Shown: piece after piece, positions 12,501 to 25,068 of the stretch
Layout of the letters: every line of letters begins with the position of its first letter
Position numbering within the stretch: the first letter of the stretch is position 1
Assembly (NCBI RefSeq): GCF_036370855.1
Contig: NC_088105.1
Span: 14,265,619-14,329,618, forward strand
From: Dromaius novaehollandiae
Lineage: Eukaryota; Chordata; Aves; Casuariiformes; Dromaiidae
Direction: 5' to 3'
Length of the DNA stretch: 64,000 nt
Notes under the pieces: generated by a model
The model's input: only the letters and a program-made list of their open reading frames with translations
Database searches by the model: none
Told to the model about the DNA's origin: nothing
Position numbers and translations under genes: made by a program

Positions 12501-14103
12501 CAGTGCTACAAAGACCTATGCCAGGCAGGTATGAGGAGCGTTCCTTAGTTACTGACTCGCTGAAAGAATTCCCTTGGCCACCTTATCATTGCTTCCGTTT
12601 CATCTGCTATTTAATTGCCCCACAACAACCTTTTAGGATGAACTCCTGCCTGACAGACAGAACAGTAACAGGCAGATAAATGGCTGCATATATGATACTT
12701 TTACAAATAATCTGCATGGACCTTCTGGTTGTCCTCCCCCCATCACCTGGCCTGTTCCTTTCCAGACGGCTTGGCAGCTTTTAGGACATTTCTCAAGTCC
12801 GAGTTCAGCGAGGAGAACATCGAGTTCTGGCTGGCCTGCGAGGACTTCAAGAAAACCAAGTCCTCTACTAAGATTGCCTCAAAAGCCCAAAAGATTTATT
12901 CTGACTTCATACAAGCTGACGCTCCCAAGGAGGTAAATAGTTTGGTATGTACTTTGGGTACTCACCGCGGATGGGAATTGAGCGGGAAGTTCAGAACCAA
13001 ACTCCTTCGAATGACCAAAAATACAGTTCACCATGGCTTTTCTTCCATTTTCACATCCGCTCTTTGCCGGGGAGAAAGCCGTGGGGAGCTCTGTGAAGCA
13101 AAGACACCTTATGGTTAACTAGTAGTTCAGATGCATTCTTCCCCTAGGGCATAGGCTTAGCTCACAGTCTGAAACTGCTGCCTTAACATCTAAGGAAACC
13201 TGTGTTCAGTATAATTTGTTTTCACTGACTACTTTACGGCACAATAAGCACCATTTCCTCTATATTATAGGCACTGGTATTTCGGAATGTTAATGATTAT
13301 TTATGCATTTTCTTTTGTACAGGTATTTTTGACATGATGAATATTAAAGCAGCAACTTGCAAATATTTGTCACCACAGTCAGTTTGATGACTATGTAAAG
13401 ATTGCTTTCTGTGAAGGAACAGATTTGCTAATTAATTATCAGAGGTGTGCTCACAACAAGCTTTTACACTGATGGTTGATAGTGACTGCAATTTGAATGT
13501 CCACATGTCCTATAGATGATCCAAACCCATTTTATTATTATGAAAACCAAAAAATCCTTGCAGAATTAATTGTGTCAAATCCTAAAAAGATGCTAAATAC
13601 CTACATACTTAATTAATTCTTCTGTAATCAGTACTTCATAAGATTTGGCTTGGAAAAAAAGATGAGATAAGCAGAGACAGGTTCTCCCTCCCCACCTTCT
13701 TTTAGTGACATGATTTCTTTAAGATTAGAGAGCCCAATTAAATTAAGAATTCAGTATACTAGAAAAGGCAGCCACGAATTTCCTGCTAATTTGCATCAGC
13801 CAGGGCATTTTGAGAGGGAATTCAAATGCTGACCGTCATGTACACAAACAGCTTTCCAATCAAGCTGAAATTCATTTCATGCCTCCTTCTCACCTACAGA
13901 TAAACATTGACTTTCACACCAGAAACCACATCTCTCGGAACATCTCAGAGCCCACCCTCAGCTGCTTTGACGACGCGCAGAGGTTAATCTATAGCCTCAT
14001 GGCAAAGGACTCCTTCCCCAGGTTCCTCAGGTCAGAAGAGTATAAGGAGCTAGTAAATAAGCAGCAGGATGGAAACCAGAAGAGATGGCTCCCGTTTCTG
14101 TGA
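9577..14103 (+). CDS. RGS21: RGS21, regulator of G-protein signalling 21 (spliced; TGA at codon 10 of the ancestral frame)
   Basis: Small R4-family GTPase-activating protein that speeds GTP hydrolysis on Gi/Gq-class alpha subunits in the cytosol and at the plasma membrane; in mammals it is reported in taste cells. Coding exons are 9577-9587, 11209-11285, 12766-12932 and 13900-14103 with phases 2, 1 and 0. They join to 152 codons plus stop, the same length as human RGS21 as I recall it. The start MPVK CCFYR, the [12 protein letters not shown] helix and the C-terminus KRWLPFL identify the gene. The RGS box is residues 31-147. The contact residues corresponding to RGS4 N88, N128, L159, D163 and R167 are N47, N87, L118, D122 and R126, all present. 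The oddity is codon 10: TGA (11225-11227) where the human protein has Ser, probably TCA. Translation may instead begin at Met16 (11243), giving 137 residues with the whole RGS box. The intact box argues against an old pseudogene; a polymorphism, recent nonsense change, assembly error or alternative first exon remain possible. Confidence 0.88.
9588..11208 (+). other. RGS21: RGS21 intron between first and second coding exons
   Basis: Begins gtgagt and ends ggacag, with a weak pyrimidine tract. Contains an AT-alternating stretch near 10022-10090. No repeats or genes were recognised. Confidence 0.65.
11209..11285 (+). CDS. RGS21: RGS21 second coding exon, carries the in-frame TGA
   Basis: 77 bp, phase 2 in and phase 1 out; donor gtaaga at 11286. 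Translated in phase it gives (K)CCFYR, stop, [19 protein letters not shown]. Human RGS21 reads CCFYR-S-PTAETMTW and then ends DTLLANQ, so the homology continues on both sides of the stop. The TGA is at 11225-11227. The Met16 codon at 11243-11245 has A at -3 and G at +4 (actATGg). Cys5 and Cys6 would be lost if translation starts at Met16. The TGA also lies inside CAGGTGAGC, a good consensus splice donor, preceded by tttctacag, which resembles an acceptor. Confidence 0.9.
11225..11227 (+). other. RGS21: premature in-frame TGA, RGS21 codon 10
   Basis: Stop codon seen directly in the reconstructed frame between AGG (Arg9) and GCC (residue 11). The human protein has Ser here; a Ser TCA codon would need one base change to become TGA. 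Using the other acceptor-like sites at 11223 or 11227 after the MPVK exon does not restore an open frame. Confidence 0.85.
11286..12765 (+). other. RGS21: RGS21 intron between second and third coding exons
   Basis: Begins gtaaga and ends in a strong acceptor (gttcctttccag). The ORFs inside are short and unlike any RGS sequence; no transposon was recognised. Confidence 0.8.
12766..12932 (+). CDS. RGS21: RGS21 third coding exon, N-terminal half of RGS box
   Basis: 167 bp, phase 1 in and phase 0 out; donor gtaaat at 12933. Encodes residues 30-85, including the R4 hallmark [17 protein letters not shown] and ending ADAPKE. Asn47 of SEEN is the first Galpha-contact residue. Nucleotides 12789-12863 are unusually GC-rich at third positions and nearly identical to the matching block of RGS1. 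Confidence 0.97.
12933..13899 (+). other. RGS21: RGS21 intron between third and fourth coding exons
   Basis: Bounded by gtaaat and a strong acceptor (ccttctcacctacag). Nothing else was recognised. Confidence 0.85.
13900..14103 (+). CDS. RGS21: RGS21 last coding exon, C-terminal half of RGS box and stop
   Basis: 204 bp, 67 codons plus TGA at 14101-14103. Opens with INIDF (contact Asn87) and contains the CFDDAQ helix, then [11 protein letters not shown] carrying Leu118, Asp122 and Arg126. The tail KRWLPFL separates RGS21 from RGS1, RGS8, RGS13 and RGS16. No frameshift or stop is present. Confidence 0.97.
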   Translation: MNIDFHTRNHISRNISEPTLSCFDDAQRLIYSLMAKDSFPRFLRSEEYKELVNKQQDGNQKRWLPFL

Positions 14104-14261
14104 GCAGGTAAATGCCAAAGCCACAAGGGACTGTGGATTTGTAAACGCCTTCAGTTGCAACTCAGCAAAGGTAACAGTTTCTTAAAGCGATTGTACAAGC
14201 TAGACCTAAGAACTCCCTTTGCCAGGCTGTTTTTCAGTACATTGTGCAAATCATTCAATCT

Positions 14262-14267
14262 AATAAA
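14262..14267 (+). terminator. candidate RGS21 poly(A) signal AATAAA (proximal)
   Basis: AATAAA 159 bases after the stop codon, followed by GT-rich sequence (gttggtggag). Confidence 0.5.
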
Positions 14268-14462
14268 GTTGGTGGAGAAATATTCAAGAAGCAGCACAGA
14301 ATGCACTGAGGCATTTTAGCTACACTTTTACACGCAAGGAAATCTTCTATTAATAATTTTTCCAATGCTTGCTTTATTTGTCAAGGGCTTCTCACATTTT
14401 AAGCAAAATGTTCTGGTTTTCTGCTTTGCCATTGATTTGTCTTTAGAAGCATAGCCTCGAAA

Positions 14463-14468
14463 AATAAA
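14463..14468 (+). terminator. candidate RGS21 poly(A) signal AATAAA (distal)
   Basis: Second AATAAA, 360 bases after the stop, followed within ten bases by ctgtgtg, a GU-rich downstream element. Either this or the proximal signal could be used. Confidence 0.5.
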
Positions 14469-15222
14469 TTCCTCTGTGTGACATGAATATAAATGAACTC
14501 ATTCATTCATTTTATTTGAAATATGTAAACACTTTAAAAATCTGCTTTTAAAAATGTCGTATACTAATTCAGAACAGGAGGAAAAATTGAAACATGGCAG
14601 CAACATATGTTGTGAAAGATGATGAATTATGGACAATATTTCATAATTAGCTGCCTTCTAACAATTGTTCCTAGCATTAGGAAGAAATTAATGTTCCATA
14701 ATACAATTTTCTTCAATATGACTCTCTCCAATGTTCTTTGTGTTTTTTTCATTTTTCATTGAAATGTCCCACTTTAGGCATTTTGAAAGAAAGGAGTAAA
14801 TCATTCTGTGTAAATGTTCTATTAATAATTCATTTTCTTCACTATCCAAATATATCAGTTGTACTGTGCACATATAAAAGTAGTAATGTGAATAATTATT
14901 ATTTTTGCAATGAAATGCAGCTAGGCAGAAAAGTAGGCATCACAGAAACAGTTTTAGAAAAATAACCATTTAAATCGGAATTTAGCCATTGGTGTTACTA
15001 TCCGAACAAGCAAGGTATGACAGAATTGTAGTGCAATGTTCAGGTGTCTCTGAGCACACACCCACTGATGTGGTTCAATGCTGCTAGAGGATTTATTGCC
15101 TCTTTGTGGGTGGAGGAAGGAACCGTGGTGCACTCTTGAGGAAAACATATTCTGAACACTTTTGGCAGGAGAAATCTTTACTGCAGAAAATAATTCTAAA
15201 TAGAATAGACAGCAATAACATT

Positions 15223-15242
15223 AAAAAAAAAAAAAAAAAAAA
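15223..15242. repeat. poly-A run (A20)
   Basis: Uninterrupted A20 on the + strand. No recognisable retroelement body lies upstream. Confidence 0.9.
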
Positions 15243-17220
15243 CCCTTTCATCTGATATGAACTTAATCCATCTGCTTTTGAGCTGCTCTGCATTTCCAGG
15301 AATCTCTCCCCTTTGAGACCTCTGTTCCTTCCTCCTACGTGCCATCATGTTCTCCACATGAAAGATCCTTTCCATTCATCGAACCAAATTGGGGAACTAA
15401 TTCAGTTTAGACAATAAAAGACCTTAAGTAGTCTGAAAGCCCCGACGTTCTGCCTTCGGTTACGTGCTTAGATTAACGTACTGCCACAGCTTACGTAGGT
15501 TATGTGCTGTGTAAAATAGCTATTCTTCAATACCCCAGATCTATTCCACTTCCAAGCTCTTATTCTTGCCTCTCCATTTCTTCTTCTTGCCCTTCTCCCC
15601 CGGTGCAAACAGTTAACTGAGAAACAAACACAGGGCTGCGGCTGAGCTCGAGGAGGATGTGGTTTTCTTTTGCAGTCCCACAGCTACCATTCATTTTGCA
15701 ATGATACTTCAGTGGAAAATCACAACTTCCGCCTGCAGCGCAGCCTTGATGCCTTTTCTGCCCTGGGGAATTTCTGCTGATTAAAGTCACCATGAAGACA
15801 GAGTCCAGGATTGCTGAAATGATGCCATTTACTCGGAAATGTAGCAGGTCACCTCTCCTTCTTACTCCAAATCCAGCCCTCATTTTCATGACAGAAAATT
15901 CCCGCAAGTAGGAAGAGGCAGGATCAGGTCATCTTTCTTATTAGGGCAAGTACGAAGCTGAAATGTTCTGCTCTATTAATTGCGACCTAAGGATAAAAAG
16001 TACCCTGAAAATAGGTGCATGATCATGAAATCTCATACATTTGCCTGTGTTCCTTTAAAACACACATACCTCTGACTTTCCCTGTCACAAACAGCTGGAA
16101 AGTAACAGATAAGGTGGCAGCTGCCAGGAACCTCCACTTTCCTGGTGGTTTGAAAACACAAAACAAGGAGAAATTAAAAATAAAGACCACATAGTCAATC
16201 TTGATAAAAATAATGCTTATTATTATTCTGATGACTATATAAAAACTATAGTAGGAATCCCTCAACAGAAATACTGTCCCCTCTCTGTCCCTTGATATCT
16301 GAGTAAGTATCTACAATCAACAGCATAATTATCTCCAGGAGTGGACCACTCCTAACATTTTAGCATATGACATTCCTTTTAATATTTATAGAATAAAGGA
16401 TCATGAATGAGTTTAACATTATTTCAACTAATTTTAAATGTTTTACCAGAAACGTAAAGTAATTGCACTTTCAAAGGTCATTACCAGACTCAAGTGGAAT
16501 GTAACTATACTAATTCTTCCACAATCTGCCAATTAAAACTATGTTAGTCTACAGGCCTGAGTTACAAATTTGTTTTTGAATAGGCCTTGCAACAATTTAA
16601 TTTATAAAATCGCTTCAGGTGTTTAATATGAGATGAAACCTTGCAAAATTTAAATAAATGAATCACTATAAATTTATATATATACCATAATAATCAGATG
16701 TGCGCGACAATTTTTAAAAACCATAGAGCACTATCTGGCCATACCACATGCAATTAAACAAAGGAATCTACAACATATTGAAGTGCCTCAGATGCGCAAT
16801 CATATTGCTTAAAATTTATGTAACTTATGCATTATTAAAGATTTATTTCAGACAGTATCTGAAAATGCCCAGATGTGAAAGCTGTATTAATTTATAAACT
16901 TTATTTTCTTGTCAACTGACAACACTTTAGGAACAAAGTCCTAGAATCCTATTCAGAGAAAGCACCCACTGACTTGAAAATGTTCCTGAAAATGTTCCTA
17001 AAGCATTTTTTCATTTATTTCCTTTAATGCACAAATTTCCAGAGGTTTTTTTATCATTTAATTTTACTCAGTACACTACTCTTTAGGAACAGCGCTTTCT
17101 TGCAAATGGAGAAATCCACAGAAGATTAAGGACTAAATCTTGGAGCCATTGGTCTTCATTTCTGTTTATTCTCCGAGATCTAAAACTGATGCTTCGAAGC
17201 TTTATAACATCAATTCATCC

Positions 17221-17240
17221 AAAAAAAAAAAAAAAAAAAA
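17221..17240. repeat. poly-A run (A20)
   Basis: Uninterrupted A20 on the + strand, with no AATAAA or retrocopy recognised upstream. Confidence 0.9.
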
Positions 17241-20200
17241 GTTCACAACGAAGCATCCCAGCTCAACAGCACCCTCCGCTCCGTCACGTGCACACACACG
17301 CGCCTCCCCACACCACGCGGTGCTTTTCGGGACCAGGCTGCCCGGAATTAGGGAGGCAGGAAGTAGGGGCTGTCCTGAAGCACAGGATCCCAAAATATCA
17401 GAAGCCGGGCATGTTTCCAAAGGCAGACAAGCTCTGGTGAGGCTCCTACCTGAGTTTTGTCAAAGGTTTGCCAAATTCAGCCTGCTTCTGCAAACGCTGG
17501 GTCCGAGGAATGGGCATACTCTATTTTGTTAGAGAATTCCTTGCTAACACAACAATGCTAAAACATCCTTGTGCACACACATACATAAGCTCAGGCTTTG
17601 CACAAAAAACTCTTAGACTCCTGTTTCCATCTCGATTCAAAATAAAAGCCCAAAATGCTGAAGCCCTCAAGAAGCGTCTGCTGCTAAAAAGGATTACCAG
17701 CACAATGAGAATCTAGGTGTCTTCAGAAGAGTTTTATACCCATTAACCCGCATCGAACAACAGTTTTGCTTGCAGACCCAGATATGCGAGTCTGCTAGTC
17801 ATTGCTGGTTGTAACGTTGCCATTGTGTTTTAGGGGTTTTTCAATTAGCAATTTTCAGTGCTGTCCTTCCATAAGGCATTTTTTACTGATTGCGCGGGCT
17901 CTAGAGAACTGCCCCACAGTGCACATCAACACCCCTCCTCTTCCTCTCCTCCCTGAGCTCTCCAGTCACTCTGTCAACTCTCTGCTATACATATAGCTTT
18001 TTAAACCAAATTCAATCAAAACTAAAGGCTGGTGACAGGGTTAATGCTAACTTCAATTTATCCAAATGTGAATGACACCAGTGTGGTAACCTATGTAAAC
18101 AGCAGCTAGGAAACATTTGGTTTGACAACTTCCCGCAAGCACAGAGCACAGAGGGGGTTCATTACATTAGTGATTTTATCACCCCTCTGTGCCAAACACC
18201 TGTAGAAATGCAACAGCTTGTATGGAATTGCATGCGCAAAAGGCACATAAGCCAGGGGAAAAGCCCCCACCACGCTGTGCGGGTGTTAGAGCAGACAGGG
18301 GATGCAAGGTAATACACTCCACTGTCTATCAGAGCTAGAAATGTAAAATATCCAAAAGTTCTGAGGTCCAGAGGCTAAAAAATAGCTGTTTTTTCCCAAG
18401 ACATACTCCATCCTGAATTTTGGGGAAGACTACCTGCTTATTGCATGTAAATTTTACTCCTATCTCTAACAGAGGGAAGTGTGTCATATATATACACAGA
18501 TATAGATGAAATTCATTAAATTTATGTAACATCTTTACTCCTGAACAACAATTACACTTCGCATTAGTGGTGGAACTTTATAGCCTGTCATGAACCTTAA
18601 GCACAAAACATATCATGTGCCTTTCAATATACTGAAAACCAAAGGGGAAAAAAAAAGATATGAAAAGAGGAATTGTCATATATCTAACACTGGTTATAGA
18701 TCTCATGTAGCTAAGGAAGAAGCTCCTTTTTGTAATGGAAAAATGAATTTGAGAAACGAATGAGATCACCATGCATATTCATCGGTTTTTAGTAAATACA
18801 GGACAATATAAAACCCGGTAACTTTGGCTCTACACTACCTAGGAGTTGGAATTATTTCATACTGTCATTTTTGTTTTGAAGTAAAATTACTTCATTTGAA
18901 ATACTCATCTAGTAATAGAAAGTATTCTGAAGGACTGACAGATGGCACTGAAAGTACCATGAAAAGCTCTACTTTAAATGTCTTTGCAAAGGTCATTTTT
19001 GAGGAAAACACTTCCTAGAAAAGTTTCTTTTCCATTTCTCCCTGTTTTCCAACTTCTCTAATATTAGGCCTTGGAAATTAGACTCAGTGTATTCTTAGAC
19101 ATTTCTGGGGCGGTTCTGGATGCTCTGATCTTTAGTTAGTAAAGCTATACCATATTAGAGTGAATGATTTAACTGCCTTGTTTCTCTGTTTGGCTGCTTA
19201 CGGTTCCTAGCTGCCGTGATATCGTTTCTCTGTCCTACGAGAGGCATTACCTTGTATTCTTTTCTCCATTGCATGGGTTTAGTTATTTGCATATAAAACG
19301 AGCAGAGCTGGATTTGTCTCCCAGTCCAGATCTGTTTGCATCTAGGTTTGCATGTAGGTTATATTTAGCTCTGTAAATAGTTTCCTCACTATGCATAACA
19401 GTGCTAGAAAGGCAAACAAAAGCACGTACTCAATAACAGGCAAACAAGCAAAAATATCTCTGGGGAAAACATTTCTTGTAATGCAATAGTTATAACCTAA
19501 AGGCTCATAAACCAGAGAGGGAAAAAACCTTCTCAAATAAATTATGTTTCTTGAAGAATTTCAGATATATTATGTTTTCTTCTAAATCTCATGTTTTAGC
19601 AGAGAAAGACAGGAAGAGAAGAACTTATAAGATCCATGATGTAGTATTTTGAATAATAAAATTCTTATTATTATCTGCACTGGCAGCAGCACTCCCATGA
19701 CTGCACAGCTATGGAAATACAGAAAGGCAGGATAGGAAAACATTGCCCAATTCAGCCTCCCATACTGCTCAATTGTGCCCAGGTTAAAGCTTCTTAGATG
19801 GGCTGTACTCTATTCACCTGTCAATTTTTCACCAAATTTGAGTGGCATAAAACTCCCATTAAAAATATATTTCCCTTTTCTTCTTCTGAAATATGAAGTA
19901 ACAGTGCTTTGCTAACTGCAGGCTGCAGAGCCTGTAGTCCCTAGACTAACACCATGTGTAATAACATTTAATAATTCTTCTTGGTCGTAGATATCTCTTC
20001 TTCTAGACATAGATATTTCTGCCACTAACCCAAGCAAATGCGCAAAATCCAGGGCACACGGGACATTTATTTCTAAACAGTTACATGATAAAGAATCTGA
20101 AAAAAGTGTTAATATATCATGGAAGAAAACCACAGTCTCAAGAAAACTCATTCTTCATAGAGCATAACAGGGTGAGCTCTTTTGGATGGTTGAACTAATT

Positions 20201-23200
20201 TGCTATTTAAAACATTACATTCAGTAGAGAAGATACATAAGCAAATTCAGACTGAATGGGCTGACAACAGAAAACCTCTGAAATGCTTGATACTGTAAAG
20301 TGATGCTCCATAAACTAGGGGATATCAGATGAAATGACATTGACTGACACTACAATATTAACGCTTGTATTGCTAAGATTTTTCTGCACCATCTACCTGC
20401 CTGTTTATCCGGGCTCAGCATCATGAAGGAACTTTCTGCAAGTCCTTTCTAACTTTGTGCAGCATTATCACTTGTCTTGAAGCACTATCAGCAACTATAC
20501 AGCAGGCGCGGTTTCACAGGTATTTGAACTTAATTCCCGGAACAGATATACTGGATTTTGATCTGACTGCAATCAATTTGCCTGTTGAAATGAGGAAAAA
20601 TGGCAGTTGTGAAAGGCCTTTGAACTTATTGCATTTCTTACCGGAGCTGAGCCTTTTAGAAGAGTAGAACAAAGAATGCAGATGGCTAAATGGCATAAAA
20701 AAGGTTCTTGTAACACAATATGTTTGTGTGTTAAATGCAATATAAGTGCAACATGTTCTAGACTAGACAGAAATATTAATACCGACCCCTTTAACAGTCT
20801 CAAATAAATTTCGTTGTTGATAGTGAGCCAATAATGGAAGCTCTATATTCAGAGAAAGGAATTACTAGAATAAGCTCTACTTGGATCAAACTTACTTCCC
20901 AATATTTATGCCATTTTTCAGTTATTCTCACACTACAGTTTATGCAGAGCTGTCTGCATTCTCAGCACTGACCACATACGGAGCAGAGTGGTGCTGGCTT
21001 TTCTTGCCAAGACGACATTACTTTTCTTAGTGAAATTACATTTTTGCCTAAAATCTAAAACTGAAAATTGGATTTTTTTAAAAATATGCTTCCTAGTTAC
21101 AGTCATATTTCATGGTAACTCTCCAAATTTTTTCTAACATTTTCACATGGCATTTTTATTGGTACTAACAAAATGTTTCGCATGACTAGGTAATAAGCCT
21201 ATATTCTGAGCTGAAATGAAAACCGGAGGAACGGTCACAGAAGGAGGGTGCCAGTTATAGATTAAACAGGTGCAATTTTTAAAAATGTTTTTCTGTGCCA
21301 CTTAAAATCTCCATAGGTTTCTGTGAAGTGAATTAATAAAAAAGAATACCTACTGCTGTGAAGAACTTCATCCACTAAAAATGCAGTTTCAGCTCATCCA
21401 CACCTATGAATTTAATAATTATTAAAATAAAAAGTTGGGTTTCTTTCTTGAAAAAAAATGGGGGCATGTGTTTTTGTTTCCTTTTAGAATGGACTAAAAT
21501 CCTAATGTATTCATGTTTTACTGTCCTCAGTGAAACAGATTCTTTGGGCATTGGTATCTGGAGTCAATCAGACAATTCTTGTGAGTGACTGCCTACCAAA
21601 ATGCTTAGTAAAGGCATTGCACTCTATGCCACAGAGTGGTGGATTTTTATTTAAAAAAGAAAACTTTGTACCTCACACGATCTTGTTTTTATAATAAAAT
21701 CCAGTAATATTTTAGTATTTTGTTTTCCTTTTTTTGTTAGTTACATATTGAAAATTATCCCAGGAACTGATCCTTCGCTGGCAGTGCACATGAAAAAAGG
21801 TGAAATGACAAAAGGAAACATCCATTAGAGAACTTCTTCAAAATCTCCTTCAGTGCTACAGCAGTGAGGGAAGCGCGTCCCTAAGGGAAACCTGCGGGCA
21901 CTAAATCGGGAGGCAGGGCAACGCAAGCACGGGGCACGGCACAGAGGCAGCAGAACAGGGACAGAAAAAACATAATGAGATTCAGCTTCACAAGTGTGAG
22001 CTAATATATTTAAGGGAAACCACTTAAAATGCAGGCAACGGGGTGGGTGATACCTAACAATACTGTCGAAAGCCTGTACACCGTAGTGTGCCAGCTGCTG
22101 ACCAAAACTCCCAGATGTGTCTAGGTGTGGGGAGCAAACAGGCCGTCACCTGCCAGTGAAAAACAGCCACAGAAATGGACACGGCAACTTCACGTCCAAC
22201 AACGCCGACAGACACAGCATTTCACAAGGCAGAGGACAGTTCCTCTCTCCAAAAAGTGTCCTAAACTGGCATTTTGAAATAGGAAGTACCTCATTTATCA
22301 GAAGACATTAGTGAACAGGCAGGAATTGGGAAATTTCTAGAGACTAGGAAAACAGGGCAACAGGGATTCGACTTAGGAAGAGATGTCGAAGAGGTGAGCA
22401 TGAATACAGTGCCTCAGGCAAGGAGATGTGCAAGTCAACCATGTGTGCTAAAGAAGTGCACAAACAGAAGACATGAAGTGTGATTCAAGCAACCAGAGTA
22501 ATGAGATTATAGCTACAAAATACAGATTTAGGTTAATGAGGATTTTTTCATATTTTCCTCAAGGGAAATGTCAGCATTCCCATCACATGGGATGTTCACT
22601 GAAATAATAAGTACAAAATGAACCAGAGAAAAAAAATACTGACTGACACAGCAGACGGGCCTTACCATTAAATAAAGCTTTTCGCCTTTAATTCACTTCG
22701 ACCAAATCCTAAATCCATCACTACAGCAGACACTGAGCACAAGGTTGGTGGTCAGATCCCATACAGCAAAACTCAGGTTTCCTGCTCCACTGACTCCTAA
22801 GCGTCCTACCACTTTCAAGGAAACATCTTCATACAACTCAGGCACAACTGTCCTTACCAAGGGACTGAAAATGTTACAGTGGCTAACACAGGAGAGAAGC
22901 AAGGTGAAGAATCAAGACAGACATTAAGATTACTTTGCTTACTTAGGTCATAACTTAGGAAGTGATTTAGCCTGCTTAACTTGCAGCATAAATAATGCTG
23001 TCTTCATCAATTATGGCAGGAAAGTGCATTGTATAAGTCAGTTTTCTGTTGAAAGAGCCTGAAGGTTGCCACCAGCTGATGGACAGACCCGCTTGCTAGT
23101 GCTTTTATAGGAGCAATTTGAAGTTCTGCAGGGAGTACTTCTACAGTATTAAAGGGTATTTCTTATAGGTAACATCTTAAGGGCATCTTGTATTCACAGC

Positions 23201-25046
23201 TATTTTACATTAAACCTGTGTTAAGAAAACTGTTTTTATATGGTAATTTCAACATCTTACAAAATACTGTGGTACCACCTTGTGGCAGTTTTCTGGATAG
23301 CACTGTTGGCACTGAGACCATGAATGAATATTTTAAAATGGAACGAGAACAACTCAAATTTATTTTGATCAGAGTTTTGAGCTACCGTCAGCACCTTCAT
23401 GGATAGGATATTACACCTTTATGAATTTATGATTCTCTGTGTTACAGAATATTTGAGGTAAATTTCAAACACATTTCAGCAGAAGCTGAACATCAGTGTT
23501 CCAACACTATTAGAAAATCACTGTACATATATAAGAACTCAATGGCATTGAATCTTCTCTGTCTGGAGTTACTCTTGTACACAAATATTAAGAAACCTGG
23601 GAAACAAAAAGACCTACAATCCTAAAAACAAATCCTAAAAATACATCATCTGTTTTGGATTGGAAATTGCTGTTAGTTTGTTCTCCTTGAGTTTGATCCA
23701 TCTTTTATAAGAGGATGTACAAAGAGATATACAAAGCAATTTGAATAGATAAATGGGGGAAAATTAACAGTTTTGATGTCCCTTTCTGCAAGAGTCCCAT
23801 TTTAGAGGCATTGTAGGGAACATCTTTGAAAGGACCAAGATAGAGTTTTTCTCCAAGAACAGTTCTGAATGGATAGCTACACTTGAATGTAGAGTTCACA
23901 GACTGCTTCTTAATTGCAAGTTATTAATAAATCAATAAACCACTTCATCCTGATTTGATTTAAACTACATTTAAAAGATTGAGCATTTTTTTCCTGCCAC
24001 AACATCCAGCTACGTTTTTGGCTCTGCAAAAAAAGGGAGGATTTCTATCAGTGATTCCCCATTTTCTTTCCAGGCATACTGCCATTATGTCCCATTTCAG
24101 ACCACATGCCTCCAAGATTTCTGAACCAGCAGTATTGAGACCAGGAACACTGTTGGTCACATTTGTCAGAATCCTGGTCTTGAACCCTTTGAGTTTACCT
24201 GCACTGCAGAGATGCTCTCCACGGTATCCTTCTGGACATCTATTCTGGCTCAAACCATGATATCTCAAACCAAACAAGCATCTCTTGGTCCACTTCTCCC
24301 ACAGCCATCTTCATCCTTCTTTCTGCATCACTGCTGGCAATGAGGGTTTCGCTCTTGAGCAAGGCGTAACATCTGTTTAAACTTTGTGCTTTGGTCCATC
24401 TTGGGCTGTTGCACTCTACATACAGCTTAATCTCTTACAGCGTTGACTGGCAAGAGTATGATACACAACAAGCCCTGGCAAGCTGAAGACACAGAGTGGG
24501 AAGGAGAGCTTCTCTGGTTTGAAAATGGTAGTTAACAGGACATTTATTATGTTTACAAGGAGTTCTAGGTTTCTCCAAACTAATGCTTCAGACATGAAGC
24601 TGCTTGCCACATTCTAGCTCAAACTTCTGTGTGTTCCTCTTTGGTCCGCTAACTACAAGCCTCAGTCCAATGTAACAAAGCTTTAAACTGGCACAGATAT
24701 TATGCATGAACAAGCCAAATGGAAGCAAGTGTTTTAGGCTCTGCAAGGTCTAGTCTTCCTTCAGCACCCTGGTTTCTAGTTTCCAACCGAAACCCAAAGG
24801 GAAAGGCATTGGGATTATGTATTATATCTGTTGATTAAGGTTGGTAATGAAAATGCCAAAAGATCAGGTGTTTGGGTCAAGTTGAAGAGAAGGCAAAAGC
24901 TAAAATACAGAGCAACAGAAAATTTAAACAAAGTCTCTTGCACTGTCTCAAGAGCTCCCTCTTTTTAAATATCTTCCTTTCTCACTTTCAAATCTCTCCA
25001 GCTCATTCAACACCCCACGGGTTTTGCTGCCTCTCTACCTCAGATT

Positions 25047-25068
25047 AAAAAAAAAAAAAAAAAAAAAA
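25047..25068. repeat. poly-A run (A22)
   Basis: Uninterrupted A22 on the + strand in intergenic DNA. Confidence 0.9.

Noticed and set aside
12481-12530. Possible RGS21 exon ending at atgccaggcag followed by gtatga
   Set aside because: It has a donor-like end but no homology to the RGS21 N-terminal helix. The true exon, with [12 protein letters not shown], is at 11209-11285 and has the correct phase.
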